The notes below the pieces were generated by a model. It made no database searches, was not told where the DNA came from, and saw only the letters and a list, made by a program, of their open reading frames with translations. Positions 45,339-57,300 of a stretch of DNA of 64,000 bases are shown piece by piece. Origin of the DNA: Nymphaea colorata (taxonomy: Eukaryota; Streptophyta; Magnoliopsida; Nymphaeales; Nymphaeaceae); NCBI RefSeq assembly GCF_008831285.2, contig NC_045139.1, forward strand, positions 18,582,354 through 18,646,353, read 5' to 3'. How positions within the stretch are numbered: the first letter of the stretch is position 1; each line of letters starts with the position of its first letter. The position numbers were made by a program, and so were the translations under genes.

Positions 45339-47300
45339 TTAATTAACGGTTGATAAGTGTGTTTTTTTAAAACGTATACAATCCTTTGGTCTCTGGTCGA
45401 GCTCATAGGTGCTATGATCAACCGATACAATCTGGTCCCATAACTCGGCCGCATGTGCAGAATGGCTCTTTTTCACAGTTACATTAATTTTTTCAAAGTA
45501 AAGCAGCAGAGAGTTCCATGTACAATAGTCAGGAATGATATGTCTTTCCACCATCTGCCTTAGAACTTCAGATGCTCTCTCAAATTTTCCACTTCTTAAG
45601 AATGATTCAATCAGATGATTGTAACTTCCTGTATCAGGAGAGTATCCCTTTCCATCCATCTGCTCTATGAATCTTACTGCACTTTCTGTCTCTCCGTGCT
45701 TACAGAAACCGCCAATCAAAGAATTGAATGTAGAAATATTTGGAAAATACGAATTCATCATCATTGCATTTACCATCCCAAGTGCCTTCCTCACGTTCCC
45801 TTCTCTGCAAAAACCATCAACCAAACAACTATAAACAATTACACAGGGCATATCCCCTTCACCAAGCATTTGATCAAGAATGTTTTTTGCTTCGCCACTT
45901 TTGCGTTCTCTGCACAACTTCAAGATCCTCAGTGTCTGATCAACAACTCTAGGGTACCAAGCTTTCATCCTGTGGAGAAACTTATGCGCTTCCTCTATTC
46001 TATTTTCCTTGTACAGTCCATATATAAAAGTATTGTACACATTTTTCTGATTTTCTCCAACTCCCTTGTTCTCTTCCATCAGATTCAGAACTTCAAGAGC
46101 TTTTTCAATTCTACCTCCCTCACACAATCCCCTGACCAGTTTGTCATAAGTACACCAATTAGGCATGGTCCCTTCTGTTCTCAAGTCATGAAACAGATCT
46201 AAAGCCATCTCCAACTTCTGTGCCTTGCAATATCCTTCAATCAATAGATTGAAAGTACTCAGATTTGGGAGACACCCTTTGAGAGCCATCTCCTTCAAAT
46301 AACCTTCCGCAACCTCAACTTCCCCGTTTCTGCAAAACCCATTAATCAATGTGTTGTAAGTCACTGTGTCAACCACCACTCCCTTCTCCTCTGCCCTCTG
46401 CGACACCTCGACCGCTTCCCTCACTCTCCCATTATCACAGAAGCATTCTACCAATTTCGTCACCGTAATAACGTCGGGAACGAAACCGTGCGACAAACTC
46501 TTCCCAAAGAGAACCATAGCCTGCACAGGGTCGCCATCTCTGCAATACCCAGATATCAAAATGTTGAAAGTAACATCGCTAGGCTCTGCCATCTCTCTCA
46601 ACAAACTCCTCCCTCTGCCCACCTTCCCGTTCTTGCATAGAGCATAGATCAAAGTGTTATAAATGACAGTGTTGGGCTCAAACCCATTCTTCTTCATGAA
46701 CTGCAGAAGCTTAAAGCCATCTCCAATCCTGTTCGTGACACAGAGGCCCTTCATCAGAATCCCGAACGTGTATTCATCAGGCAACACCCCACACTTAACC
46801 ATTCTATTCCTGAAAAACTCCCGGGCCAAATCAATGTCATCCTTGACGAGAATATTGAGAATTGAGTTACAGATCTTCAAAGAAGGCCTAATGCTGAATT
46901 GGCCTACCAAATCTAACACCTTTATTGCTTCCTGAGACATTTTAAACTGACCATAGTCTCTGATCATCCTCACAAAGATTTCTTCATCAGGAGGGGAGTT
47001 AAGGACATGGGGAATCTCCGAGAGCAGGCGGCCAGCGGCCTCGAACTTCCGTAAGAGGCAGAGCTTGTGGATGATGGCCTTGTACGTGGTCTGGTTGTGG
47101 AGGAAAGTGGGGATTCTGGATGCCCATCTGAAGGTGTGGAGTGCCTGAGAGGCTGACTTCTGGTCGAGGATGAGTTGGGCAACGTCCTGGTTGGTTGGAG
47201 GAGACGATGGAGAGATGGGTATCGAAGAAAACTGAAGGAGAGGCAGCAGGAAAGAAAAATTTGGTCTCCTGGTGACGGAGGTAAAGTTAGATCGCAGCAT
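45339..47300 (-). CDS. P-class pentatricopeptide repeat protein, 653 aa
   Basis: A single-exon minus-strand gene. The frame is open back to 47360, but the first ATG is at 47300, giving MLRSNFTSVTRRPNFSFLL, an Arg/Ser/Phe-rich start without acid residues, as in mitochondrial targeting peptides. From about residue 60 to 620 the protein is made of 35-residue PPR units. Clear examples are VIYNTLIYALCKNGKVGRG, VTFNILISGYCRDGDPVQA, VTYNTLINGFCRNGEVEVA, STFNLLIEGYCKAQKLEMA, CTYDKLVRGLCEGGRIEKA, IVYSCLVDGFCREGNVRKA and STFNSLIGGFCKHGETESA. The uniform units and lack of E or DYW domains place it in the P class, which binds organelle RNA to stabilise, splice or help translate it. The PDEYTFGILMKGLC region recalls Arabidopsis At2g17525, from memory. 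The target RNA is unknown. Confidence 0.92.
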   Translation of the reverse strand: MLRSNFTSVTRRPNFSFLLPLLQFSSIPISPSSPPTNQDVAQLILDQKSASQALHTFRWASRIPTFLHNQTTYKAIIHKLCLLRKFEAAGRLLSEIPHVLNSPPDEEIFVRMIRDYGQFKMSQEAIKVLDLVGQFSIRPSLKICNSILNILVKDDIDLAREFFRNRMVKCGVLPDEYTFGILMKGLCVTNRIGDGFKLLQFMKKNGFEPNTVIYNTLIYALCKNGKVGRGRSLLREMAEPSDVTFNILISGYCRDGDPVQAMVLFGKSLSHGFVPDVITVTKLVECFCDNGRVREAVEVSQRAEEKGVVVDTVTYNTLINGFCRNGEVEVAEGYLKEMALKGCLPNLSTFNLLIEGYCKAQKLEMALDLFHDLRTEGTMPNWCTYDKLVRGLCEGGRIEKALEVLNLMEENKGVGENQKNVYNTFIYGLYKENRIEEAHKFLHRMKAWYPRVVDQTLRILKLCRERKSGEAKNILDQMLGEGDMPCVIVYSCLVDGFCREGNVRKALGMVNAMMMNSYFPNISTFNSLIGGFCKHGETESAVRFIEQMDGKGYSPDTGSYNHLIESFLRSGKFERASEVLRQMVERHIIPDYCTWNSLLLYFEKINVTVKKSHSAHAAELWDQIVSVDHSTYELDQRPKDCIRFKKTHLSTVN

Positions 47301-50300
47301 CACCAGTGGAATCGCCTGATTGTCCTGCCAGTAGGGTTCGGGGAAGAGAGGGAAGGGCACAAGAGGAGACGCTGGTTCAGAATTGAACTTGGAAGGCGAA
47401 TCAAGCGATTCGATTCAACTCGGCTTTGCCTTATCCGGATCATGAACCAGAGTAACAAGTTTATATCAGTTGACCTGAATCCGGAAATAATTAGCTGCAT
47501 CTGATCACGAAGCTAAGATTCAGTTCTACTGTGCCGTCCTGCACCTGAATTGATACTCTTATTCTAAACTCAAATTGAGATCCAACTGGAATCCGGACAG
47601 GGGATTGATAAAAAAAAAGAGATAAAATTTCAATGTTGAATTTCAGTAAATCTTACATATTAGTTTTTTTTAACTCGTTAAACGAATGGAAAAGATAAAA
47701 ATATTATTTAAAAAGAGACTTACTATAAATACGTTTTATGAAATTTGCCCCTTTAAAATGCAGGCAGTTTGTGTGACGCTGTTGATAATTACATCCTATT
47801 TTACTTTATAGTTCAATAAATAAATGTGCGTCAATAAAACTTAAGCTACATGTTCATATCTCTTGATTTTAACGTTGTTTAACATATGAGAAGTAAGACA
47901 ACTGGAATCTTATATGGACATTGATAAAGATGAGGGGAACCTACTTTGAGTGCGTGAAAGAAACCTTTTTGAGACACTTGGTCCCAACAATAACACTTGT
48001 GTTTGGATGACTAATTAATAATAAAGAGAAAAGGAAAGTAAATGTGTTTGGGTGCAAATGAAAGGAAAAAAAATGGATGAAAAGGAAATGATTTTTTAAT
48101 GTAATTTCAATCCCTTCAAAAATGAAAAATTGACTTTCCTTCCCCATCTTTTCTTCATCTTTCCCTTCCTTCAAACATAGCGCAAACGAGTAGGTGAAAT
48201 TTAGCTCGTATAAGCTCAATTAGGCTCATTTAAAGCACATATATAAGATCACTTCGAAATATTTTATAAAGAACTAATTTGTTAGTGTTTGATGCATCAT
48301 TCTTTCATTTCATTTAGAGTAAGTTTATCTTGCAAGCTGGATTGGTGCCACTTGTGCAACTTTAATATTAAAAAAAAAGAAACTTTTTTTTTTTTTAACA
48401 CTTAGGTCCACTATGACTAGCAATGATTTACGGTATAACAATTGTTGATGATGTTATAATGCTTTTAATTTTAAACTTATTTTTTACCCATCTAACAACG
48501 TCCAACATATATATCATTATATTATTGCGAGGAATTAGATTATAACTTATGTGCCCATGACTTCTATTTTTGTATTAAAAAATGAAAAAAAAAAGACAAA
48601 TTCACAACAACTTGTGTGAGTCCACTAAGTGATATGGACCAATCCGATGCAGGGTCTCGATGATATTCCCCAGCGTGGACATGTTGGAGTGAGTAAGGAC
48701 AAGCAAAAGCTGGAGATGGATCCAAATCCTTTGGACTCTTGAGCCAAAAACACAAAAACTGGACCCTACTTTCAAGTTAGGTCGATATTCGGCCGTATCC
48801 AATCCGTGTGCCCGCCTCCCTAAAGACCGTTCGAAGCCCCATTTTTCGCTATATTCTTAAGGAGGGCCTGATGTTTTTAGATTCATCAATATGAAGCACA
48901 CTTTTTAATAATAAAACTGTTAGACCAAAGTTCCAAGTTCATGTCTGCAGGCTCTGTACTGTTGAAAATTTAAAGGTATCAATCATTTTAAGTTCGTATC
49001 CAGGTTATTTAAAATGGGCGGGTACTCTTCTCGATTCATTTGAGCTGATTAGCCTTTTAATTAAAAGTTAACAGTAAATAACTTTGCCACAAATGATGTG
49101 TAGGTTGATTTATATTCCTTTGTATTATAAACAATGTCAAATGCTGTTCTTGGAGTAATCTTAAGTTTACTTGGTTTTCGAAGAAATGACAAATTTTAAT
49201 TCACATCATCAACTTGATTCCCATGAGCATTGTTTCTTTATATTGCAAAAAGTGTTCCACCTACTCTGGAGTTGAATGAAACAACTGTAAGTTCGTTCAG
49301 ATTTAGAAGCAATCCTAATTTAGGAAGATATCTTTTCACATATGGCACGCACTAGAAAAATATATAAATTTTAGTCCCGATCGTGGAATTGAAGTTAAGG
49401 CGACCCTTAGAGTAATTTATCTAGAAGCAGAAGGGTGTGAATGTAATTTTATAGCATTTACAGAATCTTCGAGGCACCACTGTCTTCATGTCCAAGCTGT
49501 CGCTTGGAAGTTCTTCCAAAACTCCCAGAAGAATAGAAGTTGTCTAATTTTCTAAAGAAACGGTCGATTTTTTTGGCTTAATTTAGAAATGCACCTAGGT
49601 TGAGGATTTTTGGCAAACGGTTCTAGATTTGTTTATGTAAATTACAGAAAAGCCCTCTCCCCGCAAATATTTTTTTTATTTAATTTAGAAAACTGGGATT
49701 TAATTTTTTTTTTTAAAGGTGGTTATTGAACTTTTGAAAATCATGTTGCGGGTGTAATGTAATTAAAGCTGTAACATGCATGACACGCTAAATTTGTAAA
49801 AAATGACTCAATTGTATCGTCATAGTTTAAAGATCGAACAACGATTAGCTTATCGGTAATGGGATTTATATTATTTAAAGAACAAGATAAACCACTTCCC
49901 AAGTAAGAATATGTAATTTGTTAAAACTTTAAGGATTGACTCCAAAAGGACTATTTTAAAGTCAGTCCCATACTTGATTTTGTTTAGATAAAAGATATAG
50001 CAAACTTTATGAACTTTTGGTTTTTTCTCAAATAATAAATTTTTAAATTTGAATTGTGTGTAAGTCAAGTACAAGATATTATGTTTGTCAAATTCTAACT
50101 CAAGTAAATAAATTAAAGTCTTTAGAGATAATGAATAAGAGTAGAGAGTCTAACTCGCAGCAGGTTTGCATTGAAAAGTTTGATTAAATCAAACTTATCT
50201 AACCCAAAATTTTCAAATAAAAAATAATTTTTGCCCCAAATTAAGTTTTCACTTTTATTATCCAAATAGCTAAACCAAATTTTATAATAATTTTTCTTAA

Positions 50301-51267
50301 AATTTGGTTCTCACAAAAACCAATTTATTTGAAAATGTCATCCAAAAGCCTCCATAATTTTGATTTAAATAAGAAGATTCCAACTAAATCATTATCATTG
50401 AGGCCACTTCCGTTCAGTTTCTATTTCCATTGCATTAGGTAACATATTATAATTTTTTTTCTTATTTTTTATATTTTATATACTGTAGGTGTATGAAAAA
50501 TAAATAAATATTTATCGAATATTTTTCCTTCGCACATCACAAAAACGCGTGACTTTTATAGTGAAAGCGATCGTTATTAATAAACAATAACAACAAACTT
50601 TGCGGTGCATTTTTTAAGACAAGCTGTGAAAGCTTTGGAACGAATTTGGAAATAAAGAAAAGGGAAAAGGATAGGCAAGGAAGACCCGCAGCCCGCCAAC
50701 TACACAAAATAAATGCAGGCGATAAAAATAATTGAGATTATAAAAATCCTTCAGTTACAGAGTATGGTGTGTGAGTGAGAAACTGAGAAGTGAGAAACAG
50801 TGATCGCTAGGAGTCACCACGGCGTGAATCCACCGTGTCCTTCCCACCATTTCCGTCCATTTGGCCGTCTTCCGGTGGCCGGAATTATCTGTACAACAGG
50901 TTTTCTAGGTTTCTCCTGCTCTTTCTGAGTCACGATTTGGCTTGCATGTGGGCTTTTTGATTATGCTGGAAAGTAAGTTTATGTGCTTGAGTCTGTTTTA
51001 AAAATGGGTTCATTCCATTGCGGTTATCGATGCTTTTCGCTTCTTGATTGCCGCTAGCTCTTCAATTTTGTCATTCTTCGGCTCTGTTGGCGTGGCCGTC
51101 CGAAATTTGGTGGTTGAAGTCAAGGGTTGGTTGGAGGAAATTAGGGCTACGATTCTGCGGATTATTGGTTTTTGATGCAGAAACCTATGAAGTAAAGGAA
51201 GCAATTGGGGTGAATTTGATGAACACGATTCTCAGCTGATTGCTTTCCGTGGAGTTTCTTTGCGACG
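47301..51267. other. Intergenic region, no gene seen
   Basis: AT-rich between the PPR gene and the plus-strand F-box/kelch gene. A MITE-like stretch with GTCATCCAAAAG lies at about 50216-50355. From about 50760 composition becomes less AT-rich, and the last 500 bp probably form the leader of the F-box/kelch gene. A possible donor, AACAG/GTTTTC, lies near 50900. Confidence 0.45.
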
Positions 51268-53316
51268 ATGGTTATCCTGGGTGGTCTCGATGGACCGACT
51301 GATAAAAAGAAATTCTTCTGGCAGGAAGCCGGAGAAGCGTCTCCGAGCGGCGTACCTCAGGCTGAGACCCCGAGAGCACAGCAGGCTGGGTCGCCGAGGG
51401 CGGCATTGTTCCGATGGGCGCTCCGCAAAATGCAGCCGGAATTGGGGGCCGCGGGTGTGCCGAGTCGGCTGATGAGGGGCGTCAGCCGGCGGATGAGGAA
51501 GATTGGTCAAGGAGGCGAGGGAGATGAAGAAGGGAAGGATGAAGGTCTCAGTTTGGGCTGCCTTGGCTTCCATGTGAAAACGGGGGGCTGTCGGGTTGGC
51601 GCGGATATGATCGATGAGTGTCAATTAGGAAGGAGGGATGGCCTTGCAGATGGTAGCATCAGGAGGATTTCGAACGGAGGAGATGAAACTACGTTTGCCA
51701 GTCCTGGATGTGCTTCCGCCCAGACTGGAAACGGAAGCCCCGAACGCGAAAGGATTAGTATAGATTGCTTTGCTTCTGGCATGGCTGAGATGTTTCGGAA
51801 GAGAACTAGCAGAAAGGAGATGGATGCTTGTAGATTATCTGATTATAAAGAGAAAAAGGATCTGCCGTCAAGCAACACTGTGGAGCTTTCACTTCCTGAT
51901 GATATTCTTGAGATGTGTCTGGCAAGAGTTCCTTTTGCCACTGTCATGAATGCAAGAATGGTGTGTAAAAGGTGGAGATTGTTGACAAGCACACCTCATT
52001 TTATGCAGATGAGATGTGATTATTCATATCAAAGTCCATGGTTATTCCTTTTCGGTGGCATGAAGGATGGATATTGTGCGGGAGAGATCCAGGCGCTGGA
52101 TGTTTCACTTGGCTCTTGGCACAAAATCGATGCCCGTATATTGAGGGGAAGGTTCTTATTCTCCGTGGCGAGTGTTGGAACATCTATCTATGTCATAGGT
52201 GGTTGTTCTGGTCTGAATATGTCTGGCAAGGTCGAGAAGACGACTTTCAAGACGCACAAAGGTGTCTTGGTCTTTAATCCTTTTACCGGCTTGTGGAGAA
52301 AAGCCGCTCCAATGAATACTGCCAGATCTGCACCTGTTGTTGGTGTGCTTGAGGTTGCTTCTGGTTGTTCTGTTCTGCATGGGAGTTTGTTTAGTGATGG
52401 ATTGCAAGTGGAGCAGCAAAGAGAGGGTAATAATCGATTGACAAAAGTCCGTGGAATTGCCACGGTAAGCAGAATGCGTCGTGCAAAGTCACATCTAGGT
52501 GCCGTGTCTGATGTGTATGGAGATCCTCATAGATTTTCACAGAGACGTCAATTAAGGCATCTGTTTAGTGAAATTGAGACCTTACCTGAAGATATAAAAG
52601 CATGCGGTTCTTCATGCGCTGAATGTAGTACGAGCGAGTCTGTGGAAGAGCAAAACAATTATTCTGGGACAAAGGACAGGAGGTTTCTGTTGATTGTTGT
52701 TGGCGGCCAGGGATCATGGGATCAACCGCTGAATAGTGCAGAAGTATATGATCCAGCATCCAACAAGTGGGCTGACATTAAAAGCTTGCCTGCTGATTTT
52801 GGAGCCGTTCGCTCTGGTGCTGTATGTAATGGGAAGTTTTATGTTTATTCTGAATCTGACAAACTTGCATCGTATGATATAGAAATGAGAGTTTGGTTCA
52901 TAATCCAGACTCCCAATTTCCCTCCTCGTCTCTTAGAGTATTTTCCAAAGCTAGTGTCTTGTGATGGACGGCTTTTCATACTATGTGTCTCTTGGTCTGA
53001 GAGAGACGGCCGATTCGGTAGACAGGATAGAGCAGTACGCAAGCTGTGGGAGTTGGATCTCACATTGCATGTATGGACAGAGATATCAAGGCACCCTGAT
53101 GCTCCGATGGACTGGAATGCTGCATTTGTTGCTCATGGCGATAAAATATATGGTATTGAAATGTTTAAAGTCTTTGGTCAGGTGTTGAATTTCCTTACTG
53201 TATGTTGTACTTCAGACTCAGTTGTGAAGTGGAGTCACATCTCCAGAAAGCATGTGAAAATAGATTTAGATGCTTCTTCATGCCTCACAAAGTCGATGGT
53301 AATGTTGAACTTGTAA
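51268..53316 (+). CDS. F-box/kelch-repeat protein, CFK1-like, 682 aa
   Basis: A single-exon plus-strand gene with ATG in a good context (GCGACGATGG). Residues 1-200 are low-complexity and basic, with RRMRKI and RKRTSRKEM. The F-box is at about 206-247 (ELSLPDDILEMCLARVPFAT, then ARMVCKRWRLLTSTPHF). The kelch part follows: LFGGMKDG near 261, SIYVIGGCSG near 306, VFNPFTGLWRKAAPMNTARS near 335, LIVVGGQGS near 475, AEVYDPASNKWADIKSLP near 491, and KLWELDLTLHVWTEISRHP near 592. F-box proteins serve as substrate receptors of SCF ubiquitin ligases; the kelch repeats usually form the propeller that holds the target. The closest relative that I recall is Arabidopsis At5g42350 (COP9-interacting F-box kelch 1). 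A long variable insert splits the kelch region at about 365-470. Confidence 0.9.
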   Translation: MVILGGLDGPTDKKKFFWQEAGEASPSGVPQAETPRAQQAGSPRAALFRWALRKMQPELGAAGVPSRLMRGVSRRMRKIGQGGEGDEEGKDEGLSLGCLGFHVKTGGCRVGADMIDECQLGRRDGLADGSIRRISNGGDETTFASPGCASAQTGNGSPERERISIDCFASGMAEMFRKRTSRKEMDACRLSDYKEKKDLPSSNTVELSLPDDILEMCLARVPFATVMNARMVCKRWRLLTSTPHFMQMRCDYSYQSPWLFLFGGMKDGYCAGEIQALDVSLGSWHKIDARILRGRFLFSVASVGTSIYVIGGCSGLNMSGKVEKTTFKTHKGVLVFNPFTGLWRKAAPMNTARSAPVVGVLEVASGCSVLHGSLFSDGLQVEQQREGNNRLTKVRGIATVSRMRRAKSHLGAVSDVYGDPHRFSQRRQLRHLFSEIETLPEDIKACGSSCAECSTSESVEEQNNYSGTKDRRFLLIVVGGQGSWDQPLNSAEVYDPASNKWADIKSLPADFGAVRSGAVCNGKFYVYSESDKLASYDIEMRVWFIIQTPNFPPRLLEYFPKLVSCDGRLFILCVSWSERDGRFGRQDRAVRKLWELDLTLHVWTEISRHPDAPMDWNAAFVAHGDKIYGIEMFKVFGQVLNFLTVCCTSDSVVKWSHISRKHVKIDLDASSCLTKSMVMLNL

Positions 53317-54352
53317 CTTGCTAATTCAGTTTCCTAATTCATTTGTTGATTGGGGTGCTTGTGTATGTTTCATAATTGATATCTCTAGTGTGCATGCTAC
53401 TTTTATTCTTTGAAATAAAAGGGGTTGTGTCACAGATCCCAAATCTCAAGCATGTTCCTCTGCTTTTTCATTGCTCTGATATATTTGTATCTATGGAAGT
53501 CTGGAAGACAAGGATATCACCAGGTCCAGCTATGCTGTCGTCTCCGCTCACTTTCCGGCTAGCATTTTTATGGTTTTAATTTAAGTGGCTTTCTTATTTT
53601 TCAACTCTGTCCATAAGCTGTGGAGACGCCATGACGGGTGGAATATAATGGTTGGATTGGGAAAACGTGCGCTGCTTTGGCCAAGGATTCTTGGTTCGAA
53701 TTCCCTCCTGGGCCTGCTCTCGAGCTTGCATATCAAAGCAGGCAGTAGGTCTGATGCCTTTTTATCTGCGGTTTTTATGCTTGAGATAAAACTTGCTCGC
53801 TAGAGTTAGTTTGCTGTCTGCCTTTGGAAAAACTTTCTGCACGTTATGCTAGCGTTTAGATCATCAATCATGTCAACTTTCTCTCGTTAGGTTTTCAACT
53901 CTGGAAAGATATACTAATATCTGAACCAAAGTGTTTGCAACGTTCAATTCAAGCCATCAGAATTGAATAAACTAAACACAGGGCAATCGCATCTGAACCA
54001 GATAAATATAGCCAAAAGAAAACAGAAAGCTCCAAAATCATGCCTGCATCCTATAGAGATCCATACTCAAGGAATGAGAGCCAGTCTTCAAGAAAGAAAA
54101 GTAAGGAATTTAAAGAATTTGACCCTTTCTATTAAATGAAAAATGTAGCCTCAGATGTACAATTGTTACACAGACTCATCTGGACTAAAAAGATCATCTT
54201 CTACAAATTTTATTTCTAGTGTAGTTGAACTAATGCCAAGCCAGACCATCAGCAGACGCCATCTAAATCCCCATTTACATAAAAAATCAGAACCTAAAAT
54301 TGAATGAAGTAAATAAAAACAGAAAAATTCAATTGCCCAAATATGCATATCC
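53317..54352. other. 3' UTRs of convergent genes, no further gene
   Basis: The plus-strand F-box/kelch gene and the minus-strand PP2C gene converge here. Short frames at 53376-53803 have no family resemblance. A GGTTCGAATTCC phrase near 53694 resembles a tRNA B box but no cloverleaf can be drawn around it. Confidence 0.45.
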
Positions 54353-57300
54353 TCAAATATTGCTGTCTAACACTTCCTTGAGGAAACTCAATCCTTCAGC
54401 TGATATGCTTCTCCTAACTCGGGTCTTCGGTATCTCAATTCGAGGGGGTGGCTCAGGCGAGAAGCAAACAACAATAACTGTCAAGTTATCACATGTATTG
54501 CGCTTCAGAGCTTCCCTTACTAGTTCCCTTGAGCATCTCTCTGGATCATTATGTAGCATGAGCTCCTTCCTAGCTATTGTTACTGCGCACTGGCTGCTCA
54601 TGACATCCCAAAGTCCATCACAACCCATTATCAGAAACTCATCTTCATCTGTGAGTATAACCTGCTTCAACTCAGGCTCTGCACTGAGCGGGCCGAAGGA
54701 TCCTTTCGGGCCTTTCATGTGCCAATCTCCTAGAGCTCTTGCAACTGATAATTGACCATTCAAATATCCATCATAAACGGTACCCCCTAACTTCTCTATT
54801 CTTAGCTTCTCAATGCTGCAATTGGGTTTGTGATCCCTGGACATTTCAACAGCTCTGCCTCGTTTTCCCAACACAGCCCGACAATCACCCGCATTTGCAA
54901 CAACCAGGGTCCTATCCAGTACAGAGATAGATATTAGGCAAGCAATTTGGTTCTCACAAACAGACAAATGTGCCAGAAATTGGCTGCCGTTCTGGCATAA
55001 CTGCGAAGATCTATATCAAGAGGCGTTTACCTTCCAGAAATAAATGCAGTCAGTGCAGTGGTTCCAGAGGAGGTATCAAGAGCGCATGTACTTGCCAATG
55101 CTTGATCAGCTTTTACAAATGCATTTCTTATTGCTTTGTCTAGGCAATTGGTGAACTCTGTGTCCTCAACTATGAATTTGAGGATATTTTTCTGAGTAAA
55201 AACTGCAGCATCACGTCCACCATGTCCATCAAATACCTGGCTAAATGATAGAAGTTGTTAAAAAATTACAGGAAGTTGTTATCTGAACTGCAGAAATAAA
55301 TCAATCTACAGGAATGCGTGCTGATATTCCCCTGTTCCATGTATCTGCGTGCAAATAATAAGGAGAGAACCAACTTTAAACAAGTTCGGTTTATTATGAT
55401 GTTGAGCTGGAGCTCGGTGTGTAGCATTAGCTCATTTACCCTCCGGCTCCCCAGGCCAGGCTTAATCAACCCAACCATGTGTATCGGCTGATATTTGCAC
55501 TTCTCTGTCCAACAATACTCTTCATATGCAATCCCAGTTCCCTTTCCACGAGGAAAATCGGATGGTGAAGAATCTTATTTTGTGAAGATTCAAAAGTTAA
55601 AATATCTCAAATGTTCATGAAAAGATTACCTTGCTTGAAGAATCTTCTTTTTTTGAAAAGAATATTACCTTGCTTGTGATCGTTCTTTTCATAGAAAGTG
55701 TATTCGTGTCTTCATGTCATCACTTGAATATCGTTCATGTATAATCTATGAGTATCTCTCAGACATCTCTTGGAAGGTGTCCCTTCCCACTTGGGCATCT
55801 GAGGCTGTTGATAGTCCAGTTTGCCGTGTTGGACTCGTTCCACTTAGGCGAAAAGAACTTCCTAAAATGGGTATTGTTCAGGTAATTGATATGAAGTACG
55901 GTATTCTCAGTGAGGTAACTTTGGAAAAACACCATGCAAGAGATAAAATAGACCCATGAAATACGCTCGGATGGAGATTCCTCACCACTTGAAGACTACA
56001 ATATTGTTTCGGGAGTAAATGCTCCATTACATAAGGGCAGTAATCACTCTTCCTGTTTCTATTCTAGTTCTGTTATTCAGGCGATCTTAATTAGGTAAAC
56101 ATGCTTGTTTACGACTCTGGGTTATAGATTCTTCAATAGTCAACTTACCTTTTACCCTAGTGAAATTTCAGTGAAGAACTGCTGCTCCAATTCAAGTACT
56201 TGAATAACCAAATTTACAGGAAGAAGGAAAATTAACTCACTCCATAAAAAGCACCTGCAAATTGGCAGTCAACTGTTGGTCCTAGATACTCTACTAAATT
56301 ATCAACGCAGATGTGCTCATCTTCCATATATGGCTTTGGCCCTATCTCAGCATAGCTTCCTGAACGAAATATCGGCAGAAACCCACCCTTTTCCTCTGAT
56401 GGTGACTTAAAATCCAAACTTCCAAAGTCCACGTCCTGCAATAAAATGATTTTGAATTATTCATTTTATAGGTCGACCTGTGCAAAAATTTTGCGAGAGG
56501 AAGGAAACAATAGGACTGAATGTCATAGTTATGCTTCACAGCTTTCAATCAAACAAAATGCAGTCATCATAAAATGTATTCTATGTCCGACCTCTGTCTA
56601 AGTGCTTGATAGCAACAGCAAGAGAAAGAGAAAGCAATTGACATAGTATATCTACATTGTTACAACCACTGGCACCCAACTGAAACGCAGATGTGTGAAA
56701 TTTCAACTTTGTCAACAGCCAGGAAAGGACCATTCTTAGTAAGTGAAGTCTGTGAAGTAACTTAGTAGGAACGAACACGTAAACTTCAAACTTTATGTGA
56801 GACAGTAACTCCGTTTTTAAGAACACAAGCTTCTGCTTGGTCTATTCCTTTCTTAGAGCATGTCCGTTTTAAGGTATGACCCTAAGGTTCTTACCTTGGA
56901 AACCTTCACTTTTACAGACAAATTCATATGCTCAGTCAGTTTACCAATTATATGTTTGCCTTATAAATGTTTCTAAGTTCACAAAGTCTCCTAATTTGTA
57001 ACACGGAGTGATGAATGGATGCTACTGCATAAATACATGAGTTGAATACGCACAGGGGATTTTGAGACATGAAGATGTTAAACAAAACAAGGTCATATCT
57101 ATTACCATCTGAGAATTATTCAAATTGTTCTGGAAATTTTAAGCAGTCGCAAATATCAGCATAACATGGCAATGTTATCACAAGATGTTCAAGACTACGT
57201 TTTTACTATACCGCATTTGGATATGTGATTATTCCCAGAAATGGGGTGTTTTTATGATCAGAATCTTAATATATGCGTAAGAAAATTGCCTAAATGTTTA

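Noticed and set aside
45615-46202. 195-codon plus-strand frame
   Set aside because: Antisense shadow of the PPR coding sequence, without family resemblance.
47301-47360. Extending the PPR protein to 47360
   Set aside because: The frame is open but begins with GTG; the first ATG is at 47300 and starts a mitochondrial-type targeting sequence.
48564-48802. Two overlapping minus-strand frames
   Set aside because: No domain, no splice context and overlapping in different frames.
51232-51624. 130-codon minus-strand frame
   Set aside because: Antisense of the GC-rich N-terminal part of the F-box/kelch gene.
53640-53710. GGTTCGAATTCC, a tRNA B-box-like phrase
   Set aside because: No acceptor stem or anticodon arm could be paired around it and no A box at the right distance; not a tRNA and not convincing as a SINE.
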